Shown here one piece after another: positions 16,627 to 26,168 of a DNA stretch of 64,000 nt. Location of the stretch: the NCBI GenBank assembly GCA_038205805.1, contig JBBRBO010000002.1, positions 1 to 64,000 of the forward strand, given 5' to 3'. The position numbers and the translations under genes are program-made. Each line of letters begins with the position of its first letter. The stretch's first letter is position 1. The stretch comes from JBBSBY01 sp038205805. Lineage in GTDB: Bacteria; Desulfobacterota; Desulfomonilia; Desulfomonilales; Desulfomonilaceae. The notes below the pieces were generated by a model. The model saw only the letters and a list, made by a program, of their open reading frames with translations. It had not been told where the DNA came from and made no database searches.

Positions 16627-18891
16627 CTACGCAAACCACCAGGAGAGCAGTCTTTTCATGCGAGGACTCAAGCGAGACGCGTTGTAAGCGTTTGCCGCAA
16701 GTCGAATGGCGTCGGAGCGTGTAGGGTAGGGGTAGATCGCGTTGGCTATTTTTTTCAGGCCGACGCCTGCGGACATCGCCAGGGAGACTTGACTGATAAG
16801 GTCTCCGGCGTGCGCGCCGACAATAGTAGCGCCGATAATTTGATCTGAGCCGCGCTTCACGTGGATCTTGACGAATCCATCTTCTTCACCGTCCGTCACC
16901 GCTCGGTCTACATCTTTAAAGTCACGTTTAAACGTCTCAAGTGGGATGTTGCGTTCCTCGGCGTCTTCCTCGTAAAGCCCGATATGGGCGATTTCCGGAT
17001 CCGTATACGTGCACCATGGGATCTGAAGCGCGCTCACTCGACCGCGGCCGTAAAACAGCGCATTGCGCAACACTAACCGGGCTGTGGCGTCCGCCGCATG
17101 GGTGAACTTCAGATTCATGCAAACGTCTCCCACGGCGTAGACGTCAGGGTTCGTGGTGCGCAGGAAGTCGTCCACCATCACCCCACCACGAGTGGTGGAG
17201 ACACCGGCTTCGGCTAGGTTCAAGCTCTCGATATTGGGGCGCCTACCTACGCCGACGAGTATTTCGTCCACGGTGAGGGTAAAATCTTTACCGCCCACGT
17301 TCAGGGCAATGCTTTTGCCGTCCTCCGCCCGTGAGAATTCTCGGATAGAGGCGCCGAGGAGTAATTGCACGCCTTCCCGCTCAAAACGGCCTTGAACAAT
17401 GGCCGCAGCTTCCGGGTCTTCGCGTTCGAGTATACGAGTGTGTTTGTGGATGAGAACGACCTGCATGCCGAGTCTCTGGAACGCCTGAGCAAGCTCACAC
17501 CCAATGGGTCCTGCGCCGATCACGGCAAGGCGCTTGGGCGCAGATGTAAGATTGAACACGCTTTCGTTGGTGAGGTAGCCGACCTCCGCAAGCCCTGGGT
17601 AATCCGGCTGCGCCGCACGCGCCCCTGTGGCGATGACGGCCTTCTCGAAGGTGAGAATGTCCTCGCCTACACGGATTGACTTGGAATCAGCGAACGAACC
17701 GTTCCCCAGAAAAACGTCTACGCCGAGATCCCGGAATCGTCGCGCTGAGTCATTCCGGCTCAGGTCGGCGCGAACGCGGCGCATGCGTTCCATGACATCG
17801 CTGAACCGAATGCCCTGAAGAGAGGCGTCGATTCCGAAGTCAGCGGCTTTGCGTGTTGCGGCGACTACTCGTGACGCAGCCAACAGGCTTTTGGACGGCA
17901 CGCACCCCACGTTGAGACAATCACCTCCCAGGAGGTCACGCTCGATAAGCGCCACGCGCGCGCCTAAACCTGCGGCTCCAGCTGCCGTGACCAGCCCACC
18001 CGAGCCCGCGCCGATCACCACGAGGTTATATGTGCCTCCGGCCTTCGGATTACTCCACCCCGCCGGTCGCACATTGGCTAGAAGTCGCTGGTTCGCCTCA
18101 TCGAGCGGCGAAATGATTACCTGGTGGGGCATCGTTAGGACGGACGCTTTAGCTGACGACTCAATCGGATGCGCCGCGCTATGCAAGGCTCTTCGAGCGA
18201 TTCCGGTGACCAATGTGGTTGCGACCACCGTGGTGATCAGGCCTACCCAAAAAAGCACTCGGCCGGGACCGCCCGCAGCAGCGGTACCCGAGGCAATGTC
18301 GGTTAAAGAACGCGCGGCCGCGCCCAGATACACGTACATCAGCATAACGGGAATCATGCCCAAAGCTGTGGCCACTGCGTAATCTCGGAAAGAGATCCTT
18401 GTCAGACCCAAGGCATAATTGAGGAGATTATATGGAAAGAGTGGACTCAAACGGAGAAGCAGCACAATCTTTAGACCCTCTCGCGCCACGGCTTCGTCAA
18501 CGGCTGCAAAACGAGGATGAGCGCCGATTCTTGCTTTGACCCAGGCTCGGGCCACCGTGCGACCCACAAGAAACGCTGCGCACGCCCCGAGTGTGGCCCC
18601 GACCCACACGGTGAGTATCCCAATGGGAATTCCGAAAAGGAAGCCCGCTCCCAGGGTAAGAATAGACCCAGGGACCATAAAAACTGCTGCGCCGATGTAA
18701 AAAATTGCAAGCGCGGCAGGTCCGGCCGGACCCAAGTCGGCCACTACGCTTAGTGCGTTGCTTAAATAGGTCTTTATCGGCAAGAACCACAAGCTTATGA
18801 GTAGCGCGATGACAACTACGGCTGTTAGCCATATCCGCCTATTTCCCGTCGCAGTGTCGGTCTGGGAGCCTTGAGAGGAGGAGAAGAGCAT
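16627..18891 (-). CDS. TVP38/TMEM64 membrane domain fused to mercuric-reductase-like flavoprotein
   Basis: A 754-residue fusion. Residues about 20-230 are a multi-pass SNARE-associated/TVP38 (DedA-like) domain, with the VFMVPGSILTLGAGFLFG and PLFPYNLLNYALGLT signatures. Residues about 290-750 are a class I pyridine-nucleotide disulfide oxidoreductase: the FAD site GAGSGGLVTA, the redox pair in GGDCLNVGCVPSK, the NAD site GAGPIGCELAQAF, and the second FAD motif YAVGDV. The C-terminal HPT-x-x-E catalytic motif of glutathione reductases is replaced by YPYPTRSD, and there is no C-terminal Cys pair, so mercury reduction is unproven. ATG 18891 has GAGG upstream; a TTG at 18954 would add 21 residues. 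It probably moves electrons at the membrane. Confidence 0.88.
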   Translation of the reverse strand: MLFSSSQGSQTDTATGNRRIWLTAVVVIALLISLWFLPIKTYLSNALSVVADLGPAGPAALAIFYIGAAVFMVPGSILTLGAGFLFGIPIGILTVWVGATLGACAAFLVGRTVARAWVKARIGAHPRFAAVDEAVAREGLKIVLLLRLSPLFPYNLLNYALGLTRISFRDYAVATALGMIPVMLMYVYLGAAARSLTDIASGTAAAGGPGRVLFWVGLITTVVATTLVTGIARRALHSAAHPIESSAKASVLTMPHQVIISPLDEANQRLLANVRPAGWSNPKAGGTYNLVVIGAGSGGLVTAAGAAGLGARVALIERDLLGGDCLNVGCVPSKSLLAASRVVAATRKAADFGIDASLQGIRFSDVMERMRRVRADLSRNDSARRFRDLGVDVFLGNGSFADSKSIRVGEDILTFEKAVIATGARAAQPDYPGLAEVGYLTNESVFNLTSAPKRLAVIGAGPIGCELAQAFQRLGMQVVLIHKHTRILEREDPEAAAIVQGRFEREGVQLLLGASIREFSRAEDGKSIALNVGGKDFTLTVDEILVGVGRRPNIESLNLAEAGVSTTRGGVMVDDFLRTTNPDVYAVGDVCMNLKFTHAADATARLVLRNALFYGRGRVSALQIPWCTYTDPEIAHIGLYEEDAEERNIPLETFKRDFKDVDRAVTDGEEDGFVKIHVKRGSDQIIGATIVGAHAGDLISQVSLAMSAGVGLKKIANAIYPYPTRSDAIRLAANAYNASRLSPRMKRLLSWWFA

Positions 18892-18993
18892 GGCGCCTCG
18901 TGACGTGTCGTTCCGGGCGACAAAGGGATATGACTGATCCGCTTGATTGCACAATGGTACGACGGCTCAGCGTAGGTCGTTAAGGACCGGCAG

Positions 18994-19557
18994 TCATTCT
19001 TGGGGTTTGCCCAAGATGAGTTCGCAGGGACTTGAACACGGAGCGCCTTCTTTGGCGGAATCCCCTTCCCATTCAGCGCAAATTTCTTGTTCTTTGGCGG
19101 GTCTCGCCTCGACAATTTCGAGATCATACTCGAGGGTGGCGCCGGCCAACGGATGATTGCCGTCCACGACGATGGTGTCTTCCTTGAGCTCTCGAATTGT
19201 CACTGTGTCCGGCCCTTCGCCGCCCTCGATTATAATGGGAAGCTCCATGCCGATGTAAGGCTTGAATCTGGGAGGAAAATGAAATTCACTCCGATTCTTT
19301 TCGATAAGCAACTGCGGATAACGCGGTCCAAAGGCCAGCTCATGGGGCACCACGAAATTCAGCTTGTCACCGAGCGCATGACCTTCCAGGGTCTTTTCCA
19401 GCCCCGGAATCACCTGAGCGTAGCCCGTTATGAATTCCAAGGTCTCCCGGTCCGGCGCGCCCTTAATAATGCGGCCGTTGGGGATTCTGACCATGTATAG
19501 TATTTTCACATAAGAGCCCTTTTCCTGGATCGCGTAAGGAATATTTGTATCCGACAT
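18994..19557 (-). CDS. FKBP-type peptidyl-prolyl isomerase, SlyD-like
   Basis: A 187-residue SlyD-type folding helper. FKBP strands flank an inserted flap. The signatures are GYAQVIPGLEKTLEGHALGD, the acid-rich linker, and DGNHPLAGATLEYDLEIVEA that closes the FKBP fold. The C-terminal tail carries three cysteines (CAEW, CSSPCE), which may bind metal as in SlyD tails. The start at 19557 has AGGAGAT upstream; a longer frame from 19590 lacks this. It acts in the cytoplasm on proline bonds in folding proteins. It has no operon partner. Confidence 0.88.
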   Translation of the reverse strand: MSDTNIPYAIQEKGSYVKILYMVRIPNGRIIKGAPDRETLEFITGYAQVIPGLEKTLEGHALGDKLNFVVPHELAFGPRYPQLLIEKNRSEFHFPPRFKPYIGMELPIIIEGGEGPDTVTIRELKEDTIVVDGNHPLAGATLEYDLEIVEARPAKEQEICAEWEGDSAKEGAPCSSPCELILGKPQE

Positions 19558-19740
19558 AAAAATATCTCCTAGAGGTAAGTGAATAGCCATAGCAGTTTAC
19601 CGCCGACAGCCCGAGATTCTGGGATTGCAGCGGTTCGTCATAGAGAAACATAGCGTCGCGCTGGCATGCGTGCGCGGCACGGCGTTTCACGCCTGATAAA
19701 CCGACTCTCATAGATGATTTCGGCATTTCCGCCGGCATTG

Positions 19741-20718
19741 TCAACATCGTTTCCAGCAGCGCACCAAGCGTCCTGAGGACTTTCGTTCGAGAGCGGGATC
19801 ATTTAAGCAGATCTCTCCCGCTTCCGGGCAGCGGTCTCTGAATGAGCATCCTGAAGGCAGCCGGCGCAGGTCGGGAACCATGCCGCTAATTACGTGAAGT
19901 CGTCCGCCGTGGGACTCCTCGGCGTCATTGATTCTCGGAATGGACTGGAGGAGCCCAATGGTATACGGATGCTGCGGAGCCTCGAATAGGTCGTTCACCG
20001 GCGCCTCTTCAACGATTTCTCCCGCATACATTACGGCGACCCTGTCCGCCATTTCCGCCACGACACCCAGATCGTGCGTGATGAGAATAATGCCGGCGCC
20101 GCGACTACGCTTGATTTCGTTCATCAACTCTAAGATCTGCGCCTGTATAGTCACGTCCAGCGCAGTGGTGGGCTCATCGGCAAGAACGAGTTTCGGGTCG
20201 CACGCCAGGGCCATGGCGATGACTACTCGTTGTCGCATACCCCCGCTCATTTGATGGGGATAATCCTTGGCGCGTTCGGCAGGCGAGGGCATACCGACCT
20301 TGCGTAACATAGCAACGGCGGCCTCTCTAGCGGCGGATTTGCTCATGTTACGGTGCGTTTGAAAGACCTCACCTATTTGATCCGCGATTCTGAAAACGGG
20401 ATTGAGGGAGGTCATCGGCTCCTGAAATATCATTGCGATGTCGTCCCCCCGGATATCCCGCATCTCAGCTTCCGAGATTTTCAGGAGATCCACTCCCTCG
20501 AAGATGATTTGGCCGTCCGTTATATCGCCGGGAGGAGAGGGAACCAGCCTCATAATTGAAAGAGCCGTCACACTCTTGCCGCAGCCGGACTCTCCCACGA
20601 TGCCGAGGGTTTCACCATAAGCGATCTCCAGGTCCAATCCGTTTACTGCGACAGCTTCGCCGCCGGCCGAATGAAAGACGGTGCGCAAACCCCGTATCTT
20701 GAGTAATTCCTGATTCAT
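19741..20718 (-). CDS. Oligopeptide/dipeptide ABC transporter ATP-binding protein (orphan)
   Basis: A 325-residue OppD/DppD-type ATPase. Walker A is GESGCGKS near residue 40. The Q-loop (FQEPMTSLNP), signature MSGGMRQRV, Walker B LVLADEPTTALD and switch His (ITHDLGVV) are intact. The C-terminal oligopeptide-family extension with the cysteine cluster (CSFRDRCPEAGEIC) that binds an iron-sulfur or metal centre is complete. Normally it pairs with OppF, two permeases and a binding protein; none of these is nearby. It must serve a transporter encoded elsewhere or be left over from a broken operon. Confidence 0.9.
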   Translation of the reverse strand: MNQELLKIRGLRTVFHSAGGEAVAVNGLDLEIAYGETLGIVGESGCGKSVTALSIMRLVPSPPGDITDGQIIFEGVDLLKISEAEMRDIRGDDIAMIFQEPMTSLNPVFRIADQIGEVFQTHRNMSKSAAREAAVAMLRKVGMPSPAERAKDYPHQMSGGMRQRVVIAMALACDPKLVLADEPTTALDVTIQAQILELMNEIKRSRGAGIILITHDLGVVAEMADRVAVMYAGEIVEEAPVNDLFEAPQHPYTIGLLQSIPRINDAEESHGGRLHVISGMVPDLRRLPSGCSFRDRCPEAGEICLNDPALERKSSGRLVRCWKRC

Positions 20719-20909
20719 GTTTCGTATTGTATGCTTTATCTGAGATGATTTACAGGGCTTTGGGCTGCGACTCTGCGTCCGGCGCAGGCTTGAAGAGAGA
20801 CTCGTCTCTCGTCCGGATTACCCCAAACGTAACTTCGAGTAGGCGCATGGTTCCTGGTGAACTGTTCCCTTTAACGTCTATGTAGCGCCACGTCATACTT
20901 TCGTGGACT

Positions 20910-21266
20910 CTACACATCGAGATGAGGGAGTATGAAATACGCGCCGAAAAAGCCACTACCGAAAAAGAATAATGCCACGAGCAACGCCAGGATTATAAAA
21001 GAACTCTCTCGTAGAAACGCGTCAAGCGCTGAAAAGACCCACACTCCCAAGGCTATCAGAAGAGAAGGAGTTTTCACATCGTAGTGCATGGAATCAGCGG
21101 CGAATATCGTTAGCCCATAAAGAACGACATTTAGGAAGAAGAGGAGTCCGGCGAAGATTCGGCCTCTCATTATTTGACCAAGGCCGGGAACAATGAGAGA
21201 AAGCACGGCCGTTGAGACCCGAGATCGTCCCTTAATGCTCGAAGTTTGGTCCTTTGCGTTATTCAT
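20910..21266 (-). CDS. Small multi-pass membrane protein, unknown
   Basis: A 118-residue protein with about four hydrophobic segments. The opening VLSLIVPGLGQIMRGR is like the Pro-Gly-hinge motif of TM2-type membrane proteins of unknown function. The start at 21266 (GGAG upstream) is preferred over 21350. It lies 95 bp downstream of apbE on the same strand and may share its transcript. No activity can be assigned. Confidence 0.6.
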   Translation of the reverse strand: MNNAKDQTSSIKGRSRVSTAVLSLIVPGLGQIMRGRIFAGLLFFLNVVLYGLTIFAADSMHYDVKTPSLLIALGVWVFSALDAFLRESSFIILALLVALFFFGSGFFGAYFILPHLDV

Positions 21267-21360
21267 GCGTGAAACTCCATCTGCTAGGCCGGGGACGTCA
21301 GGCACTCCATCAAGTCGGGCCACTGTAACGGGCCGTGAGCGCCATGTCAAACGGAGTTCA

Positions 21361-22365
21361 TCATGAGCCGTCTTTCACGTGAAAAATGCGTTCACCGCCT
21401 GTGGTAAGATGAATCTTGCCTTGTCCATCCACCAAGAGCGCTGAGAGGTCTTTCATTTCGTTCAAGAGCGCCAAACCCTTCTGAGCGCCCATGACGAAAA
21501 CACCCGTGCCTACAGGTTGCAAGGTGGCGTTAGGGAGTCCTACTAATGTCACTGAGCGCATGTTTTCCGCCGGATACCCGGTGGCGGGGTTCAGGATGTG
21601 GTGGTAACGCTTGCCGTCTGCCGTAATGAAGCGCTCGTAATCGCCGGAGGTAAAGATCACCTGGCCCTTCAGCTCTGTTACGGCAATAGAACATCCGTGC
21701 TCACGGGGATCTTCCACTCCGATACGCCACGGCTTACCGGGGGCCTTTTCACCCAAAGCAAGAATGTCGCCGCCGAGGTTCACCAGGGCCGACCGAACTC
21801 CGAGGGATTGCAGGACTGCGTGCGCTCTGTTAAGGGCGTAACCTTTCGAGATGCCACCCAAGTCAATCACAACCCCTGCCTCTAATTGGATGGTGGAATC
21901 CGCCTCGTTGAGTTGAATCTTATCGTATCCGACATGCTTGAGTGCAGCAGCGATTTCGCTTTGCTGGGGTACGCGCGGTTCTTCAGGTCCGCTGAAACGC
22001 CACAAGCGTGTAATTACGCCGATGGTGGGATCGTAGGCCCCTTTCGTGAGCTTTGCCGTGTCTACTGCCCACTGAATAATCTGAAAGATCTCGGGCTCTA
22101 CCTGAACAGGCTGGGAACCCGCCTTTTCATTGAGCGCGGTAAGGGCCGACGGACTATGGAAAGAGGTAAGATCCTGGATCCGTTTAATCTCATCGAACAC
22201 TGCCGTGACGGCGTCCGAAGGCTTGGGTTCGGATTCCGGTATCGAAACGTCAGCGAACGTGCCCATAAGCATGCGAGTTGTCTTATGTATCCGGCCTGTT
22301 TCCGGGCTCGAGCATGAACAAAGGGCCAAAACGAGGCCGAGGACTGCAATTTTTCTGTAAAACAT
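21361..22365 (-). CDS. apbE: FAD:protein FMN transferase, lipoprotein
   Basis: A 334-residue exported enzyme that attaches FMN to a Thr/Ser of target flavoproteins, for example the NqrB/RnfG/RnfD subunits. A lipobox (LALC at about 14-17) ends the signal peptide, so it is tethered outside the cytoplasmic membrane. RMLMGTFADV, the DLGGISKGYALNRA motif and the SALVNLGGDI flavin-binding motif are all present, as is HHILNPATGYPA with metal-binding residues further on. The length is typical. The target is unknown; no Rnf or Nqr gene is in the window. Confidence 0.92.
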   Translation of the reverse strand: MFYRKIAVLGLVLALCSCSSPETGRIHKTTRMLMGTFADVSIPESEPKPSDAVTAVFDEIKRIQDLTSFHSPSALTALNEKAGSQPVQVEPEIFQIIQWAVDTAKLTKGAYDPTIGVITRLWRFSGPEEPRVPQQSEIAAALKHVGYDKIQLNEADSTIQLEAGVVIDLGGISKGYALNRAHAVLQSLGVRSALVNLGGDILALGEKAPGKPWRIGVEDPREHGCSIAVTELKGQVIFTSGDYERFITADGKRYHHILNPATGYPAENMRSVTLVGLPNATLQPVGTGVFVMGAQKGLALLNEMKDLSALLVDGQGKIHLTTGGERIFHVKDGS

Positions 22366-23030
22366 TTAAACTCTACGTAGCGGCATAATCTATTTTCAAG
22401 TGCAGAACGGACTCTTTTTAACCGGCCGCACTGCCTAAACACATAACCCTTGAACCGGAATCTTTATGATTACATAAGGAGCGGTCCGGAGGTTACAGAG
22501 TCTCCCTCCGGTTATGCTGCGCGCAGAGCCGCCGCAAACCCGTGAACCACAAGGAAGATACGCCGGTCGCTAAGCACGCCGCGCCGGTTAGAATTGGCAC
22601 AGGAAGCGTATAGTGTCAACGGGGTGAGCGAATGAGCCTTACTGTTCGCATAAGGAAGAAAAACAGGGTAAGGACGGTAAAGTTGCAGGCTTTGTTGAAC
22701 TTCGGGGAAAGAGTTCAGCATGCCGGCCGTGCGGAAGGAGTTTTCCCCGCAAGCGCCGCCGTAGAGGTATGGGCGCCCGCAATACCCCAGCCGCAACATA
22801 CTTGCAAGCTCGACCGAGGCAGGGGGGATTTCATCGTGTCGCTGATTACTGAAGAGGACTTTAGGCCCACTTGCCGGCCTATAGGCAACGGCGTAGTGCG
22901 CCGTACCCCAACAGACTACCGGGCCGGGTGTATAGATCACCACCGCTTCCCGAGCGAACGCACAGGCGCACGAACGTCGCCCCATGCGTCGCTGTCCGCC
23001 TTGGGGAAAGATTCTTCGGTGGCGGCTCTG
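22366..23030. other. Non-coding stretch upstream of apbE
   Basis: 665 bp with frames on both strands (22512-22985 minus, 22632-23090 plus) that overlap each other and show no recognisable family, no ribosome-binding site and odd composition. I treat neither as a gene. Confidence 0.4.
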
Positions 23031-23198
23031 TTAAAGATTGTTTTCCGAGGGTTTTCTAAAAAAAGCTACAATTGTTCCCACGACTCCTAGGATGAAGGCG
23101 ATCCAAAATCCCCAGTTCCACAGACCGCACATAAAATTCGCCAGCGCTCTTGTTTCACCGGGCGATTGAACGAGCATATTAGTAATAAAATGTTCCAT
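23031..23198 (-). CDS. 55-residue single-helix membrane protein
   Basis: A short frame with a good ribosome-binding site (AAGGAG about 8 nt before ATG 23198). The product starts MEHFITNM, has one hydrophobic helix at about residues 26-48 (WNWGFWIAFILGVVGTIVAF) and ends in a short charged tail. It resembles other membrane miniproteins in shape only. No neighbour suggests a partner; it is a lone leftward gene. Confidence 0.5.
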   Translation of the reverse strand: MEHFITNMLVQSPGETRALANFMCGLWNWGFWIAFILGVVGTIVAFFRKPSENNL

Positions 23199-23732
23199 CT
23201 ATTCTACTCCTTACATGGGTGATTCAGTACAAAGGCTCGGGCCGATAAGAGTTATAAACCCGAATATATGACTTACAGTTTATAGCTCCGAAGCGTCACC
23301 ATGCACTGCTACGCGCACTTAGAAATCCGCGTCGGCATATTTTAATGTTACTCTATCGTATGGAACAGATTCGTGGAACTTTTCGCCGGAGTCAAGCGAA
23401 TAACAACTATAAGAGAAATTTATACTCTTCGCCGAGCGGCAAGCTGTCTTCGGCCAGATAAACTGCTACTAATCGCTGCAACGAACACCGCCGTAACGGG
23501 GGAAAGTAAAGGCTTGCATGTGGAGTATTCACCGGCTGAAAGTTCCAAACGGCCGTCAAGAGATGGTGTTTCACCGCAGGACACGAGGCGCACAGATACC
23601 GAAGTGGATATTCCCCCGCACATGAGCATTATTGAGGTTGAACTAAGGCTGCCGGGTGCTATATTGTGACTGAAAGGGAAGCGTCCGGAGGGGGCGCGGG
23701 CGTCCCCGAGTATACGTCCCTCCTGAGGAATT
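23199..23732. other. Intergenic stretch before the kinase-like gene
   Basis: 534 bp between divergent genes. Two overlapping opposite frames at about 23373-23752 lack ribosome-binding sites and family resemblance. No RNA gene or repeat is recognised. Confidence 0.4.
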
Positions 23733-25130
23733 ATGAACATCAAGTTGGACATAGATGAATTTATTAAGGATTATTGCGAGGGCGTGAAAGATAAGGATCT
23801 CCTCATTAAGCACTCTGTTAAGCCGAAGGAACTGGTGTCCATCATAAAAACTCTGATGAACCAGGGACTGCTTTCCAGAGAGGACTTTTTCGAGCGTAAC
23901 AAACGGATCGAGGAGCACGACGCACGACAGGAAAAAAGCTTTATTCAGTCCTTGTATCATTGTCCTGTTTGCAGCCACGTTCACCCTAGCGCTTTCGATG
24001 TGTGTCCCGCCTGTGGAACCGACATGGCGGCCTACAGCGAAGAATCCTCTCCCGAGTCTGTTCCGACGGGAGAACTTGAGTCTGAAAGCCCCTCCGAAGA
24101 ACCCACGGAATCAGTCCGGACCTTTTCTGATGAACCTCGGGCTTCTTCTCACGAATCGCATGCCCCCATTAAAGCCGTGGCCTTGCACGAGCGACCGGCT
24201 GTCTCCAGCATCCCCGAAGATTTGCTGAGAAAAATTGGGATGCCGTTGGATAATCTCGATATGATCGATTCGCAATTATCCGACTGCGAATACTATGTTA
24301 CGCATATTGTAAACAGCGGTTATAAAGCGATGGTCTTCTTAGCGGAGGATCATAATTCACTGGGACCGGATATCGTCGTAAAACAATTTCGTCCTGAAAT
24401 AACCCCTCCCGGGACCCTGGATGCTTTTTTAGATGCTCTCTTCACGGCCCAATCCGCCATGAATGATCCCAACACGCTTTCCGCTCTCGGACGTTGTGAA
24501 TTGGATGATGTAAAGAGCCTCGTATACCCGTATCATCCACGCACGCTGGAGAACCTTATTGCCGAAAACCCCGACGGAGCGCCCTTAGAGGGGGTCGAAA
24601 TTCTCCTCCCGCAGATCCTCAATGCCGTAGGATATGCGCACATGCACCGCGGACTCGACAGTGTAGTTCGACGCTTGCCCCATGGAAATCTCAAGCTGTC
24701 CAAATTTATGCTTACATTGGACGATACGTCGGTCGAACTCGAGGATTGCGGTGTCTGGAGCGCCCTTGCTTCGGTTAAAGGTCATAAGCGTTATCTTTGG
24801 GAAGAACCGGGCGTTTACATGTCCGGACTTGCGCCGGAAAGTTTTGTTCACGAAGGGAAGTTCGTCAATCAGTTTCATGCTGATATTTATGCGTTGGGCG
24901 CGCTTATCTACAAGCTGGTCACAGGCAAAGATCCGTTTGTCGCGGAGGACGCCAAAGGATACGGATTCGCACACCTGAAGATGTTTGCGGTTCCCCCGCG
25001 GGTCCACAGATGGACCATTCCGGGATGGCTGGACGCAATGATTCTCAAATGCTTGAACAAGGAACCGGCTAAGAGATGGCGCAGCGCTACGCAAATGGAG
25101 CTGGCCATCGGCAAAGGATTGTTGGAATGA
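23733..25130 (+). CDS. Protein-kinase-like protein with zinc ribbon, probable pseudokinase
   Basis: A 465-residue protein. Residues 1-70 are helical, a four-Cys zinc ribbon (C77, C80, C91, C94) follows, then an acidic Ser/Glu/Pro linker (about 100-160), then a kinase-like domain from about 185. The ATP-lysine equivalent is kept (VVKQF, K217), as are APE (367-369) and the DxxxLG helix (from D384). However, the catalytic HRDLKxxN is HGNLK at 317-321 and DFG is EDCG at 337-340, so phosphotransfer is unlikely. It is translationally coupled (ATGA) to a membrane protein gene. It may act as a scaffold or ligand-binding signalling part. Confidence 0.75.
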   Translation: MNIKLDIDEFIKDYCEGVKDKDLLIKHSVKPKELVSIIKTLMNQGLLSREDFFERNKRIEEHDARQEKSFIQSLYHCPVCSHVHPSAFDVCPACGTDMAAYSEESSPESVPTGELESESPSEEPTESVRTFSDEPRASSHESHAPIKAVALHERPAVSSIPEDLLRKIGMPLDNLDMIDSQLSDCEYYVTHIVNSGYKAMVFLAEDHNSLGPDIVVKQFRPEITPPGTLDAFLDALFTAQSAMNDPNTLSALGRCELDDVKSLVYPYHPRTLENLIAENPDGAPLEGVEILLPQILNAVGYAHMHRGLDSVVRRLPHGNLKLSKFMLTLDDTSVELEDCGVWSALASVKGHKRYLWEEPGVYMSGLAPESFVHEGKFVNQFHADIYALGALIYKLVTGKDPFVAEDAKGYGFAHLKMFAVPPRVHRWTIPGWLDAMILKCLNKEPAKRWRSATQMELAIGKGLLE

Positions 25131-26116
25131 CTACGACACTCGCAGAGCCGACTCACGTGTCGGAAGCCGATCTTCTGGAGCTGAGCCTTTATCCTTTTCG
25201 TACGAGCGACGGCAAGCCTTCGCCCTTTCTGCTGTCTCCAGGTGATGTGGCTGTGGAAACCCTGGAAGTCGCCTCAGTTACGACTCGCGAGCGGCTGGTG
25301 CGCTGTCTCAGAGTTCGCTTTCCTCATCTGGATTGGTTTGCTCTGGAGGCGCGGCTAAAGCAACCATCCGCAGTGCTCGTGAGCGGGATCAGCGAAGAGT
25401 CCGCCGCACGGCTCATGGCTTTCTTTAAAGACTTAGGAATCGCGGCCCAACTGGCCCGTACCCACAAGACATCAGTGTTTCAACGCCTTTGGAATCCCGG
25501 ACTCATTGCGGTAGCAGGCGCCTCGGCGTTGAGCCTTTTTTTCGATGGAATAACGGTGGCCTTGCTCATGCTGATCGGCTTGGGTCTTTGGGCCGTCGGC
25601 GTGTATCGCTTGGGACGGAGAGAAATTCCAATAATCAGATCGAGTTATTCGGGAACTGAGGCCGAGTATTGGCTGAAGTCCGCCACACTCTATTCCCACG
25701 CGATACGCGCAGCCAATCTTGAGGATCGTAATCGGCTGGAGCATGTGACCACTCGGGTCTTTGAGACGCTTACGCGCTTGAAAAGCTTATCGGTGTACTC
25801 GGCGGCGGCAGGTGGAGTGGAAGGGGAACTCGCGGACAAGCTCAAAGAAGCCCTGCGCGTCGCAATTGACATCCTCCGACAAATTAATCAATCGTCGGGG
25901 GAAAACCAGGTGCAATTGAGGAGTGATCTGGCGTCAATTGCGGATTTGCTGGATGAACTCTCAGATGAGCATGGGGATTCACCCCACCCAAGGGCCGAGG
26001 ACGCAGATCGCGTGTCCCGAGAAATACATTATCTGGCGGACCAGGTTGCAGGCATAGTGAAAGAAGCCCAATTGAAGCCTACGGGCAAATACCGTACGGA
26101 GCCGCGGACATGGTAA
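25127..26116 (+). CDS. Two-helix membrane protein coupled to the pseudokinase
   Basis: A 329-residue protein. An N-terminal soluble domain of about 125 residues precedes two adjacent hydrophobic helices (about 135-180), and a long, mostly helical C-terminal part follows, with regular Leu/Glu spacing that suggests a coiled coil. The ATG overlaps the pseudokinase stop as ATGA. The soluble parts probably face the cytoplasm. No family is recognised. The coupling suggests that it anchors the kinase-like protein to the membrane or signals with it. Confidence 0.6.
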   Translation: MTTTLAEPTHVSEADLLELSLYPFRTSDGKPSPFLLSPGDVAVETLEVASVTTRERLVRCLRVRFPHLDWFALEARLKQPSAVLVSGISEESAARLMAFFKDLGIAAQLARTHKTSVFQRLWNPGLIAVAGASALSLFFDGITVALLMLIGLGLWAVGVYRLGRREIPIIRSSYSGTEAEYWLKSATLYSHAIRAANLEDRNRLEHVTTRVFETLTRLKSLSVYSAAAGGVEGELADKLKEALRVAIDILRQINQSSGENQVQLRSDLASIADLLDELSDEHGDSPHPRAEDADRVSREIHYLADQVAGIVKEAQLKPTGKYRTEPRTW

Positions 26117-26125
26117 TTTTACATA

Positions 26126-26147
26126 GCGCCGATTTTACAAACGGCGC
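26126..26147. terminator. Hairpin between convergent genes
   Basis: GCGCCG and CGGCGC pair around a 10 nt loop in the 52 bp gap between the rightward membrane protein gene and the leftward gcvH. T-runs are weak on both sides. Confidence 0.35.
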
Positions 26148-26168
26148 GGGTCACAGTCCGAGAACGGG

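Noticed and set aside
16627..18891. Calling the flavoprotein a mercuric reductase (merA) in a mercury-resistance operon
   Set aside because: The C-terminal mercury-binding cysteines, an HMA domain and mer neighbours are all missing.
22512..23090. Overlapping frames on both strands upstream of apbE
   Set aside because: No ribosome-binding sites, no family resemblance; each is the mirror of the other.
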